46,039 nt of DNA, taken from the NCBI GenBank assembly GCA_905234485.1, contig CAJOHV010000015.1, positions 1 through 46,039 of the forward strand, given 5' to 3'. A program made the position numbers and the translations under genes. Within the stretch, counting starts at the first letter, position 1, and each line of letters starts with the position of its first letter. Origin of the DNA: an uncultured Bacteroidales bacterium. GTDB taxonomy: Bacteria; Bacteroidota; Bacteroidia; Bacteroidales; UBA932. The notes beneath the pieces are model-generated. The model did no database searches. It was not told where the DNA came from and worked only from the letters and a program-made list of their open reading frames with translations. Below, piece by piece: positions 27,555-35,524 of the stretch.

Positions 27555-28784
27555 TTACCAATTCAGTATTTTCTTGAAGTCGTATTCTTCAGGGTTGGCC
27601 ACATACTTCTTCGCGGCTTCGTAGTCGGCGGGGGTGATGTAGTGGCAAATATGCGCGTAGTAGTTCTGGGCGGTGCCTCCGTCGATGGCGACACGGCGCG
27701 GAGGAATCTTTCCGCTTTCGTCCTGAAGGTCTTTGAGGTAGAGCGGCTTCGCATTGCCGTCGTGGTCCACGAACACCATGCATCCGGTTTCACCCTTGGC
27801 GAAGAGTTCGTAGGCTCCCATTGCGAGTTCGGAGCAGTACGTGAGGTCGAACGCGATAGGATCCTGGCAGCGGACATCGTAGCCGATTTCCACAGGGCGG
27901 GTCTTGATCTTGAGACCGATCTTCTTGAACTCCTTCTCGAGGATGTCGTTGAAGAGGACCGCCTTCGAGATCTTGCCGAGTTCGGGATGGCCGTGCTCGT
28001 CGTAGGTCATAGTGACGCCTGCGTCCTTGATTTCCTGAGGATCGAGGTCGTGGAAAACGCCTTCAGCGACCACCACGGTGCCGTAGGGGATACCGAGGAC
28101 CTTGCGCTTGAGGATAGCGGAGATGGCGAGTTTGACGATCTTATCGAGGTTGATCTCAGTTTTGTTGAACATCTCGGGGATAATGGTCATAGGGCAGTGA
28201 GTGGCCTCGCCGATACCTAGGGCAAGGTGTCCTGCGCTGCGGCCCATTGCGGAGATGAGCAGCCAGTTGCCGCTTGTGCGTGCGTCTTCATAGACAGTAC
28301 GGGCGATGTGAGCGCCCTCATCCTTTGCGGAGTTGAATCCGAAGGTCGGGGTGTTCTCCGGCAGAGGGAGGTCGTTGTCGATGGTCTTCGGGACGTGGAT
28401 ATTCGCGATAGGATATTTCTTCTCGGCGAGGAACTTCGCGATGCGGTTCGCAGTGCTTGCGGTGTCGTCGCCGCCCACAGTCACAAGGAGTTTGATGTCG
28501 TTGTCCTTGAAGAGGGAGAGGTTAAAGTTGTTCTCGAAATCCTCAGGAGTGGGTTTGAAACGGCTCATCTGAAGATAACTTCCGCCCCTGTTGAAATAGG
28601 CGTCGGCCTTGAAGAAGTCGATGTCTTCTGTGCGCGGGTTCTTGCTGAAAAGTCCGCTGTATCCTCCGTGGAGGCCGATAACGCGATAACCGTTGGAGAG
28701 GAAGGTCTTGGCGACCGAACACACGACGGTGTTCATGCCCGGAGCCGGGCCGCCGCCGCAAAGAATGATAACTGATCCTTTCAT
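27555..28784 (-). CDS. 6-phosphofructokinase, probably pyrophosphate-dependent
   Basis: Phosphorylates fructose 6-phosphate at C1. The 409-residue protein has the PFK fold: CGGGPAPGMNTV at the start, GGDDT at 104-108, PKTIDNDLP at 132-140 and MGRSAGHLALG. In ATP enzymes the second position of the donor loop is usually Gly (GGDGS), and the catalytic loop reads PGTIDND. Asp107 and Lys133 mark PPi-dependent enzymes, so a reversible PPi reaction is likely. It opens the minus-strand row pfp-ligA-rel-lipoprotein-OMP-ispG and has its own -7 box at 28823-28830. Confidence 0.88.
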   Translation of the reverse strand: MKGSVIILCGGGPAPGMNTVVCSVAKTFLSNGYRVIGLHGGYSGLFSKNPRTEDIDFFKADAYFNRGGSYLQMSRFKPTPEDFENNFNLSLFKDNDIKLLVTVGGDDTASTANRIAKFLAEKKYPIANIHVPKTIDNDLPLPENTPTFGFNSAKDEGAHIARTVYEDARTSGNWLLISAMGRSAGHLALGIGEATHCPMTIIPEMFNKTEINLDKIVKLAISAILKRKVLGIPYGTVVVAEGVFHDLDPQEIKDAGVTMTYDEHGHPELGKISKAVLFNDILEKEFKKIGLKIKTRPVEIGYDVRCQDPIAFDLTYCSELAMGAYELFAKGETGCMVFVDHDGNAKPLYLKDLQDESGKIPPRRVAIDGGTAQNYYAHICHYITPADYEAAKKYVANPEEYDFKKILNW

Positions 28785-28805
28785 TTGAGTATATGTTTAG
28801 TACTT

Positions 28806-28820
28806 AGTTTCTTCGAAACT
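28806..28820. promoter_or_regulatory. Dyad in the pfp leader
   Basis: AGTTTC, three bases TTC, GAAACT: a six-base-arm inverted repeat covering the predicted transcription start of pfp. It also sits just past the GH13 stop, so it could be an operator or a weak terminator. Confidence 0.35.
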
Positions 28821-28822
28821 CA

Positions 28823-28830
28823 CAAATTTA
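28823..28830 (-). promoter_or_regulatory. pfp -7 promoter element
   Basis: Minus-strand TAAATTTG, a full TAnnTTTG match, 38 bases before the pfp ATG and immediately past the GH13 stop. Confidence 0.6.
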
Positions 28831-28832
28831 AC

Positions 28833-30089
28833 TTATTTCTTCAATATTGTGAAATCCCACGGTCCTGCCTCGGCCATCACCTCAGAGCCAAAGGCTCTCG
28901 GCGCCTCCGGGGGAATCCGGAGGCAGGCCGACGCCGGCTTGTCGGAGAAGTTGGCGAAAACCACCACGGTATGCTGTCCGTCGTGCCTCATAAAGGCGAA
29001 ATGCCTGCGCATATCGAAGCCCAGGGCAGCCTTCTGGAAGTAGCACAGATCGAAATTGTCCGCGCCGGACAGTTCTTCGCGCAGGTTGAGCACACGGCGG
29101 TAGACCTCCAGCACCTTCTGCTGGGCCTCCGACAGAGGAGCGAGCGGGTCTATATGGCGCTGATCGTCGAAGATGCTGGTGCGCCCGGCCGCTCCGTCGT
29201 GGGCACCTTCGCCCAGTTCCTGGCCAAAGTAGAGCATGAACGGGCAAGGGTAGAACAGCGCGGACACTGCCAGCGCCGAATAGCCCTTCTGAGCCGAGCC
29301 TGCGAACCAGGGAGAAGCGAGCCTCTGCTCGTCGTGATTCTCCAGGAAATTGAGCATATGGGGCTGCAGCGGACCGAGTTTCTGCCAGACACCCGTGATA
29401 TCCCAGGCTTGACCCGAGCCGCTCACCATCTCGCGCAGGGTGTCGTAGAGGCCTGATTTGTCGTAGAGATAATCGAAGCCGCCGGTGTAGATAAACCTGT
29501 CGTAGGAGCCGGTTTCGTAGACTTCAGCGATGAATTCAAGATTTGGATAGGTCTGCTTGCTGCCGAGAATCAGGTAACGCCAGAAGTCCAGCGGCACCAG
29601 TTCGGCCATATCGCAGCGGAATCCGTCCACGCCTTTCGAAGCCCAGAAGCGAGTGATTGCCAGCAGACGATCCCAGTTGTCCGGGCAGCCGTAGTCTATC
29701 TTGTCAGTATCCGTCCAGTCGTAGTCGCAGCGGTGCAGGGTCTTGATTCCGCCGTGCGAGTCCGAGTATTCGGGGGAGACGTGGTTGGGCACGAAATCGA
29801 TTATGACCTTCAGGCCCGCTTCGTGAGTGCGCCTGACCAGGTCCTCGAATTCGGCCATGCGACAGTCCGGGTTGTCGGCCAGATAGGGGTTGACGTCGTA
29901 GTAATCGATAATGGAATACGGCGAGCCGAGGTTGCCCTTGACATAGGGCCTGCCGACAGAGTGACGGATGATGCCAGTGTACCAGACGTGCGAGACTCCG
30001 AGCGAGCGAAGGTAATCGAAGGAAGCCTGGTCGAAACCGGACATCTTTCCGCTGCGCCACAATCGAGTCAGTACCTGGTAAATCAGCAT
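28833..30089 (-). CDS. Cytoplasmic GH13 alpha-amylase family enzyme
   Basis: GH13 enzymes act on alpha-glucosidic links. The 418-residue protein begins directly with the barrel (MLIYQVLTRLW) and has no signal peptide, so it works inside the cell. Conserved regions are DFVPNHV (about 98-104), GFRCDMAE with nucleophile Asp160, FIAEVYE with acid/base Glu189, and FLENHDEQ with the transition-state Asp253. It lacks N-terminal extra domains, and a small C-terminal beta domain follows (VVVFANFSDKPAS). Its start lies four bases after trmH, so the two probably share a transcript. Likely role: processing of maltodextrins or a storage glucan. The substrate cannot be fixed. Confidence 0.9.
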   Translation of the reverse strand: MLIYQVLTRLWRSGKMSGFDQASFDYLRSLGVSHVWYTGIIRHSVGRPYVKGNLGSPYSIIDYYDVNPYLADNPDCRMAEFEDLVRRTHEAGLKVIIDFVPNHVSPEYSDSHGGIKTLHRCDYDWTDTDKIDYGCPDNWDRLLAITRFWASKGVDGFRCDMAELVPLDFWRYLILGSKQTYPNLEFIAEVYETGSYDRFIYTGGFDYLYDKSGLYDTLREMVSGSGQAWDITGVWQKLGPLQPHMLNFLENHDEQRLASPWFAGSAQKGYSALAVSALFYPCPFMLYFGQELGEGAHDGAAGRTSIFDDQRHIDPLAPLSEAQQKVLEVYRRVLNLREELSGADNFDLCYFQKAALGFDMRRHFAFMRHDGQHTVVVFANFSDKPASACLRIPPEAPRAFGSEVMAEAGPWDFTILKK

Positions 30090-30093
30090 CCTC

Positions 30094-30807
30094 TTATCCG
30101 TTCCTTCGTTTGAATTCGGCCACAGTCACCGCCGTGGCCACAGCGACATTGAGCGATTCGGCGCCGTGGCCCTTCGCGTAGGTGGGGATCTTGATGCGGG
30201 CGTCCACATGCTGCGCGACCGCTTCTCCGATTCCGAACGACTCGCTGCCCATGACGATCAGCCCTTCGGGCTTAAGGTCAGCGGCATAGATATCCGAGCC
30301 GTCGAGAAAGGTGCCGTAGACGGGCAGACCGGCCGCGCGGAAACTCTCGCACAGGTGCGGGAGATCGCAATAGGTCACGGTCTTGCGGAAGACGGCGCCC
30401 ATCGAAGCCTGCACCACCTTGGGGTTATACTGGTCCACGGTGTCAGGCGAGGCGAAGATGCCGTCTATGCCGAACCAGTCAGCGATACGCATTATCGTGC
30501 CCAGGTTACCGGGGTCGCGAACGCTGTCCAGCGCGAGGAAAAGGCCCTTTCCGGCCACAGCGGGCCCGGGTTCGGCCTTGCGGACGACCGCAAGCACGGG
30601 AGAGGGGGAGTCCAGGGCGCTGATTCGCGCCATCTGCTGCTCTCCGATTTCCTCCCTGCGAAGGATTCTCTCTATCTTGAAACCGGAAGCGAGAGCCTCC
30701 GAGACGAGTTTCTCACCCTCGATCACGAAGAGGCCTTCGCTGTCGCGAAACTTCTTCGTGCCAAGGGCTTTTATCGCCTTGATTTCCGCCGCTGTCAACT
30801 TAAGCAT
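30094..30807 (-). CDS. TrmH/SpoU family RNA 2'-O-methyltransferase
   Basis: SPOUT methyltransferase that transfers a methyl group from S-adenosylmethionine to a ribose in rRNA or tRNA. The 237-residue protein has a short N-terminal substrate-binding domain (FVIEGEKLVSEALASG) and the three SPOUT motifs: LALDSVRDPGNLGTIMR, IVMGSESFGI and GAESLNVAVATAV. The spacing in motif 3 (PTYAKGHGAESLN) is slightly longer than usual. It diverges from tamL, an arrangement I remember from other Bacteroidota. The exact RNA target is unknown (an RlmB- or TsnR-like role is possible). Confidence 0.9.
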   Translation of the reverse strand: MLKLTAAEIKAIKALGTKKFRDSEGLFVIEGEKLVSEALASGFKIERILRREEIGEQQMARISALDSPSPVLAVVRKAEPGPAVAGKGLFLALDSVRDPGNLGTIMRIADWFGIDGIFASPDTVDQYNPKVVQASMGAVFRKTVTYCDLPHLCESFRAAGLPVYGTFLDGSDIYAADLKPEGLIVMGSESFGIGEAVAQHVDARIKIPTYAKGHGAESLNVAVATAVTVAEFKRRNG

Positions 30808-30817
30808 AACTGAGGTG

Positions 30818-30825
30818 CTAATATA
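30818..30825 (-). promoter_or_regulatory. trmH candidate -7 promoter element (variant)
   Basis: Minus-strand TATATTAG followed by CAC matches seven of eight TAnnTTTG positions. The identical TATATTAGCAC precedes mscS, which supports it as a working variant. Confidence 0.4.
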
Positions 30826-30838
30826 CTCAATTATTTGC

Positions 30839-30846
30839 TAAATTTG
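30839..30846 (+). promoter_or_regulatory. tamL -7 promoter element
   Basis: TAAATTTG, a full TAnnTTTG match, 13 bases before the tamL ATG. Confidence 0.65.
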
Positions 30847-30859
30847 TACGGTTAGGCTT

Positions 30860-32911
30860 ATGAAAAAGACCCTCACTGCACTTATTCTTCTGGCAGGCCT
30901 TTCGGGGCTGGTCTCTTCCTGCGCGGCGCTCTCGAAAGTGGAACTCGCGGAGGACGAGTACATCCTCGATTCCTACAAGATTGAGGTCAGCGGGGATCCT
31001 TTCTTCAATGTGAGCGAACTCTCGCAGTATGTGAGGCAGAAGCCTGCCAACGCGCTGTTTCAGCGCAAGGCGGTGATACTCAGCAAGAGAGCCGCCGCGC
31101 TCTCGCGCTCGGCGATGGGCGAGCGCCTCACTAAACTCGGGTATTACGACTCCAAGGTGGACACCTCCATCACCTACAAAGGCAAGAAGGCGAAGGTCAC
31201 ATATCTGGTCGAACTCGGGCAGCGGATTCCCATCGACACCGTGATACTCAGGCTGCCGGCCGCCGAAGAATTCCGCGGTGATTTCCTTGCCGATTCATCG
31301 AAGATCCTGGTACGTCAGGGAGACAATCTCTCGGAGGTGGTGATGGAAGAGGAGATAGCCCGCAGTGTGGAGTCGCTTCGCGCGAAAGGCTATTACAACA
31401 TAGATCAGTCGCAGTATCACTTCTACGCGGACACCAACGGCCGCGCCGGTAAGGCTGCCGTCATTTACGAAATCCCCTCCGTCATCCGCAAGTCCTACAT
31501 AGGCAAGGTCACTATCAGTTACCCCGAGGACCTCAAGTTCAAGAAATCCGTCCTGAAGGGTATGAACCTCCTGCATCCGGGCGAACTCTACAATTCAGAC
31601 AAGGTCTCGAACACCTACTCGAGGTTCTCTTCGCTCAGGGTGTTCCAGAGCGTCGGAGTGAACCTTACTCCCGTGGACAGCACCACCGTGGACTGCAATA
31701 TCGCGCTGACCAAAACCAAACTCCAGGGTTTCAAGACCAACCTGGAAGTCAGCACCAACTCCTCGGGCCTGCTGGGCATCTCCCCGAGGCTGAATTACTA
31801 CCATAAGAACATCTTTGGAGGAGGCGAGTGGCTGAGCATAGGCTTCAGCGGCAACTTCCAGTTTATGATAGACGATCCGACCACGAGAGCCACCGAGGTG
31901 GGTACATCCGCTTCGCTGAGCCTTCCGCGTTTCCTCGGACTTGGCTACGAACACTTCCAGGGCTCGATTGTTCCCAGGACGGAGTTCAACCTCTCATTCA
32001 GCCGCCAGGACCGTCCCGAATACACCAGGAACCTCTTCTCCGGATCTTATGGTTACACGGGTATTTACCGCCGCAAACTCTCGTACCAGATCTATCCGCT
32101 CCAGATCAACTATGTGAAGCTCTTCGACATGACAACGTCGTTCGCGGAGAAACTGGACAAAAACCCTTATATGAAGTATTCCTACCAGAATCACTCCGAT
32201 GTGGGTGTGGCGGGAACCTTCTACTATTCGAGCAGCACTGATCCCATCCCCAGGACGTCCTACTACACGGCAAGGCTTCAGGTTGACCTTTCTGGCAACG
32301 TCATCAGCCTCTTCAAGGGTGTTCTTCCGGCCAATGCGGCCGGCCAGGGCCTGCTCCTCGGCGCCCCGTTCTCGCAGTATGCCAAGATCGAACTCGCCCT
32401 CGCGCGCGGGTACCGCTTCGGCCTGGACGACGAGCAGGCGGTGGCCGTCCGGCTCCTCGCCGGAATAGGTCAGGCCTACGGCAACAGCACTGCGCTGCCT
32501 TACGAAAAGCAGTTCTACGCGGGCGGCGCGAGCGGCATGCGCGGTTGGCAGACGCGTTCGCTCGGCCCGGGCGCCGCCGCGCTTGACAAGACTTTCAGCA
32601 TCCCCAGCCAGACCGGTGATATGAAACTGGAAGCGGACATCGAGTACCGTTTCCCGATAGTGTGGCTGCTTGAAGGAGCAGTCTTCGCAGAAGCAGGAAA
32701 CATCTGGGATACGCACTCAGGAGTGGATCTGGGCGCGGTCGCGGCCGACTATGGCCTCGGCCTCAGGCTGAACGCCAACGTAATTCTGATACGCCTGGAT
32801 ATGGGTGTCCGTCTTCGCGACCCTTCGGCCACTCAGAAATGGCTCGACCCCGTCACCGCCTTTAAATCCGGCGGCGTCGCTCTCCACTTTGGAGTCGGTT
32901 ACCCGTTCTAG
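30860..32911 (+). CDS. TamL-type outer membrane lipoprotein, BamA family
   Basis: An Omp85/BamA superfamily barrel thought to work with TamB in moving lipids or proteins to the outer membrane. Of 683 residues, the signal ends in the lipobox LVSSC with Cys21, so unlike BamA it is a lipoprotein, the mark of Bacteroidota TamL. POTRA-like repeats (LAEDEYILDSYKIEVSG, then KSYIGKVTISYPEDLKFK) precede a 16-strand-type barrel. The barrel has the loop 6 motif GMRGW and ends in an aromatic Phe (HFGVGYPF), as barrel proteins need for assembly. It diverges from trmH. Tandem hairpins follow at its stop. Confidence 0.9.
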   Translation: MKKTLTALILLAGLSGLVSSCAALSKVELAEDEYILDSYKIEVSGDPFFNVSELSQYVRQKPANALFQRKAVILSKRAAALSRSAMGERLTKLGYYDSKVDTSITYKGKKAKVTYLVELGQRIPIDTVILRLPAAEEFRGDFLADSSKILVRQGDNLSEVVMEEEIARSVESLRAKGYYNIDQSQYHFYADTNGRAGKAAVIYEIPSVIRKSYIGKVTISYPEDLKFKKSVLKGMNLLHPGELYNSDKVSNTYSRFSSLRVFQSVGVNLTPVDSTTVDCNIALTKTKLQGFKTNLEVSTNSSGLLGISPRLNYYHKNIFGGGEWLSIGFSGNFQFMIDDPTTRATEVGTSASLSLPRFLGLGYEHFQGSIVPRTEFNLSFSRQDRPEYTRNLFSGSYGYTGIYRRKLSYQIYPLQINYVKLFDMTTSFAEKLDKNPYMKYSYQNHSDVGVAGTFYYSSSTDPIPRTSYYTARLQVDLSGNVISLFKGVLPANAAGQGLLLGAPFSQYAKIELALARGYRFGLDDEQAVAVRLLAGIGQAYGNSTALPYEKQFYAGGASGMRGWQTRSLGPGAAALDKTFSIPSQTGDMKLEADIEYRFPIVWLLEGAVFAEAGNIWDTHSGVDLGAVAADYGLGLRLNANVILIRLDMGVRLRDPSATQKWLDPVTAFKSGGVALHFGVGYPF

Positions 32912-32982
32912 AAGCTTAGAGTGTTTTTGGCCCTAAGCTTAGCCGAATCGTCGAAGCTTAAGGCATTTTTGGTGCTAAGCTT
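32912..32982. repeat. Two tandem hairpin repeats between tamL and rarA
   Basis: Two imperfect 29-base units, 32912-32940 and 32954-32982, with a 42-base period. Each begins AAGCTTA and ends TAAGCTT, so each folds into a stem of seven to nine pairs, with a shared TTTTTGG in the loop. They fill almost the entire gap between the two converging genes and probably act as a bidirectional terminator. Confidence 0.7.
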
Positions 32983-32986
32983 CGAA

Positions 32987-34285
32987 TTAATGTTTAGTAT
33001 AGTATTTCGGCCAGCAGGCCTGGAGATACGCTTTAAGCGTGTCTTCGTGCTTATTCGGCTGCGGCTCGTAGAAGACTCTGCCTTTGAAGGCATCGGGAAG
33101 GAATTCCTGATCCACGAAGTGCCCGGGGAAGTCGTGGGCGTACTTATACCCGTCTGCATATCCCAGTTCTTCCATCAGTTTGGTGGGCGCGTTACGCAGG
33201 TGCAGAGGCACAGGGGCCGTCTTGTCGGCCGCAGCGGCTTCCAAGGCCGCGTTGATGGCCATATAGGCTGAATTGCTCTTGGGCGATGAAGCGAGGTAAA
33301 TGGCGCATTCGGAGAGCGGAATACGCGCTTCCGGCATGCCGATGACATGGACTATCTGGAAAGTGCTGTTCGCAAGAAGCAGGGCGTTGGGATTCGCCAG
33401 GCCAATGTCCTCCGCGGCGAGGATGCAGAGGCGGCGGGCGATGAAGAGCGGATCCTCTCCGCCGTCCAGCATACGGGCGAGGTAGTAGACCGACGCGTTG
33501 GGGTCCGAGCCGCGAACGCTCTTGATGAAGGCCGAGATTATGTCGTAGTGCATCTCGCCGTCCTTGTCATAGATAGCGGTGCTCTTCTGGAGGCAGTCGT
33601 TCACGACCTTGTTGTCGATAACAATCTCCTTCTTACCTGCGAATGAATCCACAACCACCTCAAGGATATTCAGCAACTTGCGGCCGTCGCCTCCGCTCTG
33701 GCGCAGGAGGGCGTCTGTTTCTTTCACAACGATGTTCTTCTCCTTCAGCACATCATCCTCAGTGAGGGCTCTGTTCAGCAGAGTCAGCAGGTCTTCCTTT
33801 TCGAGCGACTTAAGCACATACACCTGGCAGCGCGAAAGAAGGGGAGAGATAACCTCGAACGAAGGGTTCTCGGTGGTGGCTCCTATCAGCACCACTACTC
33901 CTTGCTCCACGGCGCCCAGAAGGGCATCCTGCTGGGCCTTGCTGAAACGGTGGATCTCATCGATGAATAGGATGGGAGCCTTGCCGGACCGGAAGAGGGA
34001 ACTGGTTTTTGCCTGCTCGAACACCTCGCGTACTTCTTTCACTCCGGAACTCACCGCCGAGAGGGTGTAGAACTCGCGGCCGAGGGTCTCGGCTATTATG
34101 CGTGCAAGGGTGGTTTTGCCTACACCGGGAGGGCCCCAGAGTATGAACGAAGACAGATTTCCGCTCTCAATCATATTGCGGAGTATACAGCCCTCGCCGA
34201 CCAGATGCTTCTGGCCTACATATTCGGATAGATTCCTTGGTCTGAGACGCTCCGGCAAGGGAGCTAGTAAGGTTGTTGCGGGCAT
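32987..34285 (-). CDS. rarA: Replication-associated recombination protein RarA
   Basis: AAA+ ATPase (MgsA, Mgs1/WRNIP1 family) that acts at stalled replication forks. From ATG 34285 it has 432 residues, the usual size. It shows LAPLPERLRPRNLSEYVGQ, Walker A GPPGVGKTT, Walker B ILFIDEIHRF, sensor 1 GATTENPSF, and the family-specific C-terminal helical tetramer domain (IKSVRGSDPNASVYYLARM, RRLCILAAEDIGLANP, NAPTKLMEELGY). The reading frame stays open upstream, but ATG 34285 gives the normal N-terminus and follows a good -7 box. It converges with tamL. Confidence 0.95.
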   Translation of the reverse strand: MPATTLLAPLPERLRPRNLSEYVGQKHLVGEGCILRNMIESGNLSSFILWGPPGVGKTTLARIIAETLGREFYTLSAVSSGVKEVREVFEQAKTSSLFRSGKAPILFIDEIHRFSKAQQDALLGAVEQGVVVLIGATTENPSFEVISPLLSRCQVYVLKSLEKEDLLTLLNRALTEDDVLKEKNIVVKETDALLRQSGGDGRKLLNILEVVVDSFAGKKEIVIDNKVVNDCLQKSTAIYDKDGEMHYDIISAFIKSVRGSDPNASVYYLARMLDGGEDPLFIARRLCILAAEDIGLANPNALLLANSTFQIVHVIGMPEARIPLSECAIYLASSPKSNSAYMAINAALEAAAADKTAPVPLHLRNAPTKLMEELGYADGYKYAHDFPGHFVDQEFLPDAFKGRVFYEPQPNKHEDTLKAYLQACWPKYYTKH

Positions 34286-34303
34286 TGCTGAAAGATAGTA
34301 AGG

Positions 34304-34311
34304 CAAAAATA
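34304..34311 (-). promoter_or_regulatory. rarA -7 promoter element
   Basis: Minus-strand TATTTTTG followed by C, a full TAnnTTTG match, 18 bases before the rarA ATG. Confidence 0.6.
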
Positions 34312-34337
34312 CGCAAATTATTTGTAACTTAGCATCT

Positions 34338-34907
34338 GTGACTAAACCTGCCATCATAACCCTGCTGAGCGCTGCGGTCCTTCTCCTGGGCTGCGTCGAA
34401 GCCCGCGCCCAGCGCCGTGTGGAGAGGGTAGGCCTGCTCAGTTCCCCGAAAGGCTTCGGAGTCAGCATGGGAATCCAGCAGGAAGACAGGCGTCTATATA
34501 ACACCGTCAGCCTTATGGCCGATTTGGAAGGCATTCTGGACGGCACTGAGTCCACTCCCGGAATCAAGTTCACCTGGCTGCACCAAAACCAGATCCGCGG
34601 GGGAGTCATACGCGAAGACGTGGATTACAGGTTCTATGTGGGCGGCGGATTCACCACCGGTTATGTGCGCGATATGCGCGACCGCGACGACATAAGCCGC
34701 AACCTGGGAGCGATACTCGGGATGGCCGCCGGAGCCGGAGTCCTTTTCCTTTTTCAGAACAACATCGATGTGGCGATAAGCGTCACCGGAGAGTTCGGAA
34801 TGCAACTCCGAAAAGACGAAACTTACGGCACCCTGGACCTCTCGTGGTATGCCAACGGAGTGTTCAAAGCCCTTATTCCGCAAGTGACCCTTTACTATAG
34901 ATTCTGA
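34338..34907 (+). CDS. Small outer membrane beta-barrel-type protein
   Basis: A 189-residue exported protein of unknown function. The signal peptide is about residues 1-24 (LLSAAVLLLGCVEARA/Q). The mature part has glycine-rich and aromatic strands (VSLMADLEGILDG, YRFYVGGGFTTGYV, GAILGMAAGAGVLFLFQ, ISVTGEFGMQLR) and ends in LYYRF, the C-terminal Phe typical of outer membrane barrels. The start is a GTG at 34338, and a weak -7-like ATTATTTG lies at 34317-34324. Its stop shares a base with the next ATG (TGATG), so it probably forms a two-gene unit with the following OMP. Confidence 0.65.
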   Translation: MTKPAIITLLSAAVLLLGCVEARAQRRVERVGLLSSPKGFGVSMGIQQEDRRLYNTVSLMADLEGILDGTESTPGIKFTWLHQNQIRGGVIREDVDYRFYVGGGFTTGYVRDMRDRDDISRNLGAILGMAAGAGVLFLFQNNIDVAISVTGEFGMQLRKDETYGTLDLSWYANGVFKALIPQVTLYYRF

Positions 34908-35524
34908 TGAGCAAGTTATTGAAAATAACGGCATTGTGCCTGACGCTTCTTTTCGTCTCCGAGGCTCTCTCGAAGGCTGAAGGGCCGCGTCTGAGGTACG
35001 GTCTTCAGTGGGGTTACAACGCCAAGGTCGCGACTTCCTACGCTTACACTATTTATAACTCCAACGGCAGCCGCATATCCGATTCCCAGCCCTTCACCGG
35101 CGACTACTACACCAATGCTTTCGTCTCCGCAGACCTGGGCCTCGAATTCCTCAATTATTTCGCCTTCACCCTCAAGGCGGGTTACAGGGGAGTAGAGGAA
35201 GACTATCGCGTGATGCCGCTCGAATTGCAATTCTCCATCTTCCCCTGGAGTTACGACGAAAGCGGACTATTCCTGTTCGGAAGCGGCGGTTTTGCCCTTT
35301 ATCAATGGAGTCTGGAAGACAAAATCAACCTGATGTCCGCAGGCATAGGCCTTCGCCGCAATATGGGCCTTAAGATAAGCCTGGACGGCTTCCTGAAAGC
35401 TAATCTGACCACCTGCAGTCCTCTTCCCGTGGACCAGTACGAAGGCCGCATACCCCGCGACAGGACGGTCTACTCCCGCGCGAAGCACATTTCTCTTGAT
35501 TTAGGAATCACAAATCGGTTATAA
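34907..35524 (+). CDS. Exported protein, probable outer membrane barrel
   Basis: A 205-residue protein that I do not recognise. A signal peptide spans about residues 1-24 (LLKITALCLTLLFVSEALSKA). Strand-like segments rich in Tyr, Phe and Gly follow (LRYGLQWGYNAKVATSYAY, ALKAGYRGV-like 'FTLKAGYRGV', FLFGSGGFALYQW). It starts with an ATG overlapping the stop of the preceding OMP, so the pair is probably translated together and may work together. Its 3' end overlaps the antiporter gene tail to tail by six bases. Confidence 0.6.
   Translation: MSKLLKITALCLTLLFVSEALSKAEGPRLRYGLQWGYNAKVATSYAYTIYNSNGSRISDSQPFTGDYYTNAFVSADLGLEFLNYFAFTLKAGYRGVEEDYRVMPLELQFSIFPWSYDESGLFLFGSGGFALYQWSLEDKINLMSAGIGLRRNMGLKISLDGFLKANLTTCSPLPVDQYEGRIPRDRTVYSRAKHISLDLGITNRL

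Noticed and set aside
32908..33159. Small minus-strand ORF with a repeated peptide at the tamL-rarA junction
   Set aside because: The repeat comes from the tandem DNA hairpins. The rest overlaps rarA in another frame and is not protein-like.
34286..34609. Upstream extension of rarA
   Set aside because: The frame is open, but it runs through the promoter and the opposite OMP gene, and RarA proteins begin near ATG 34285.
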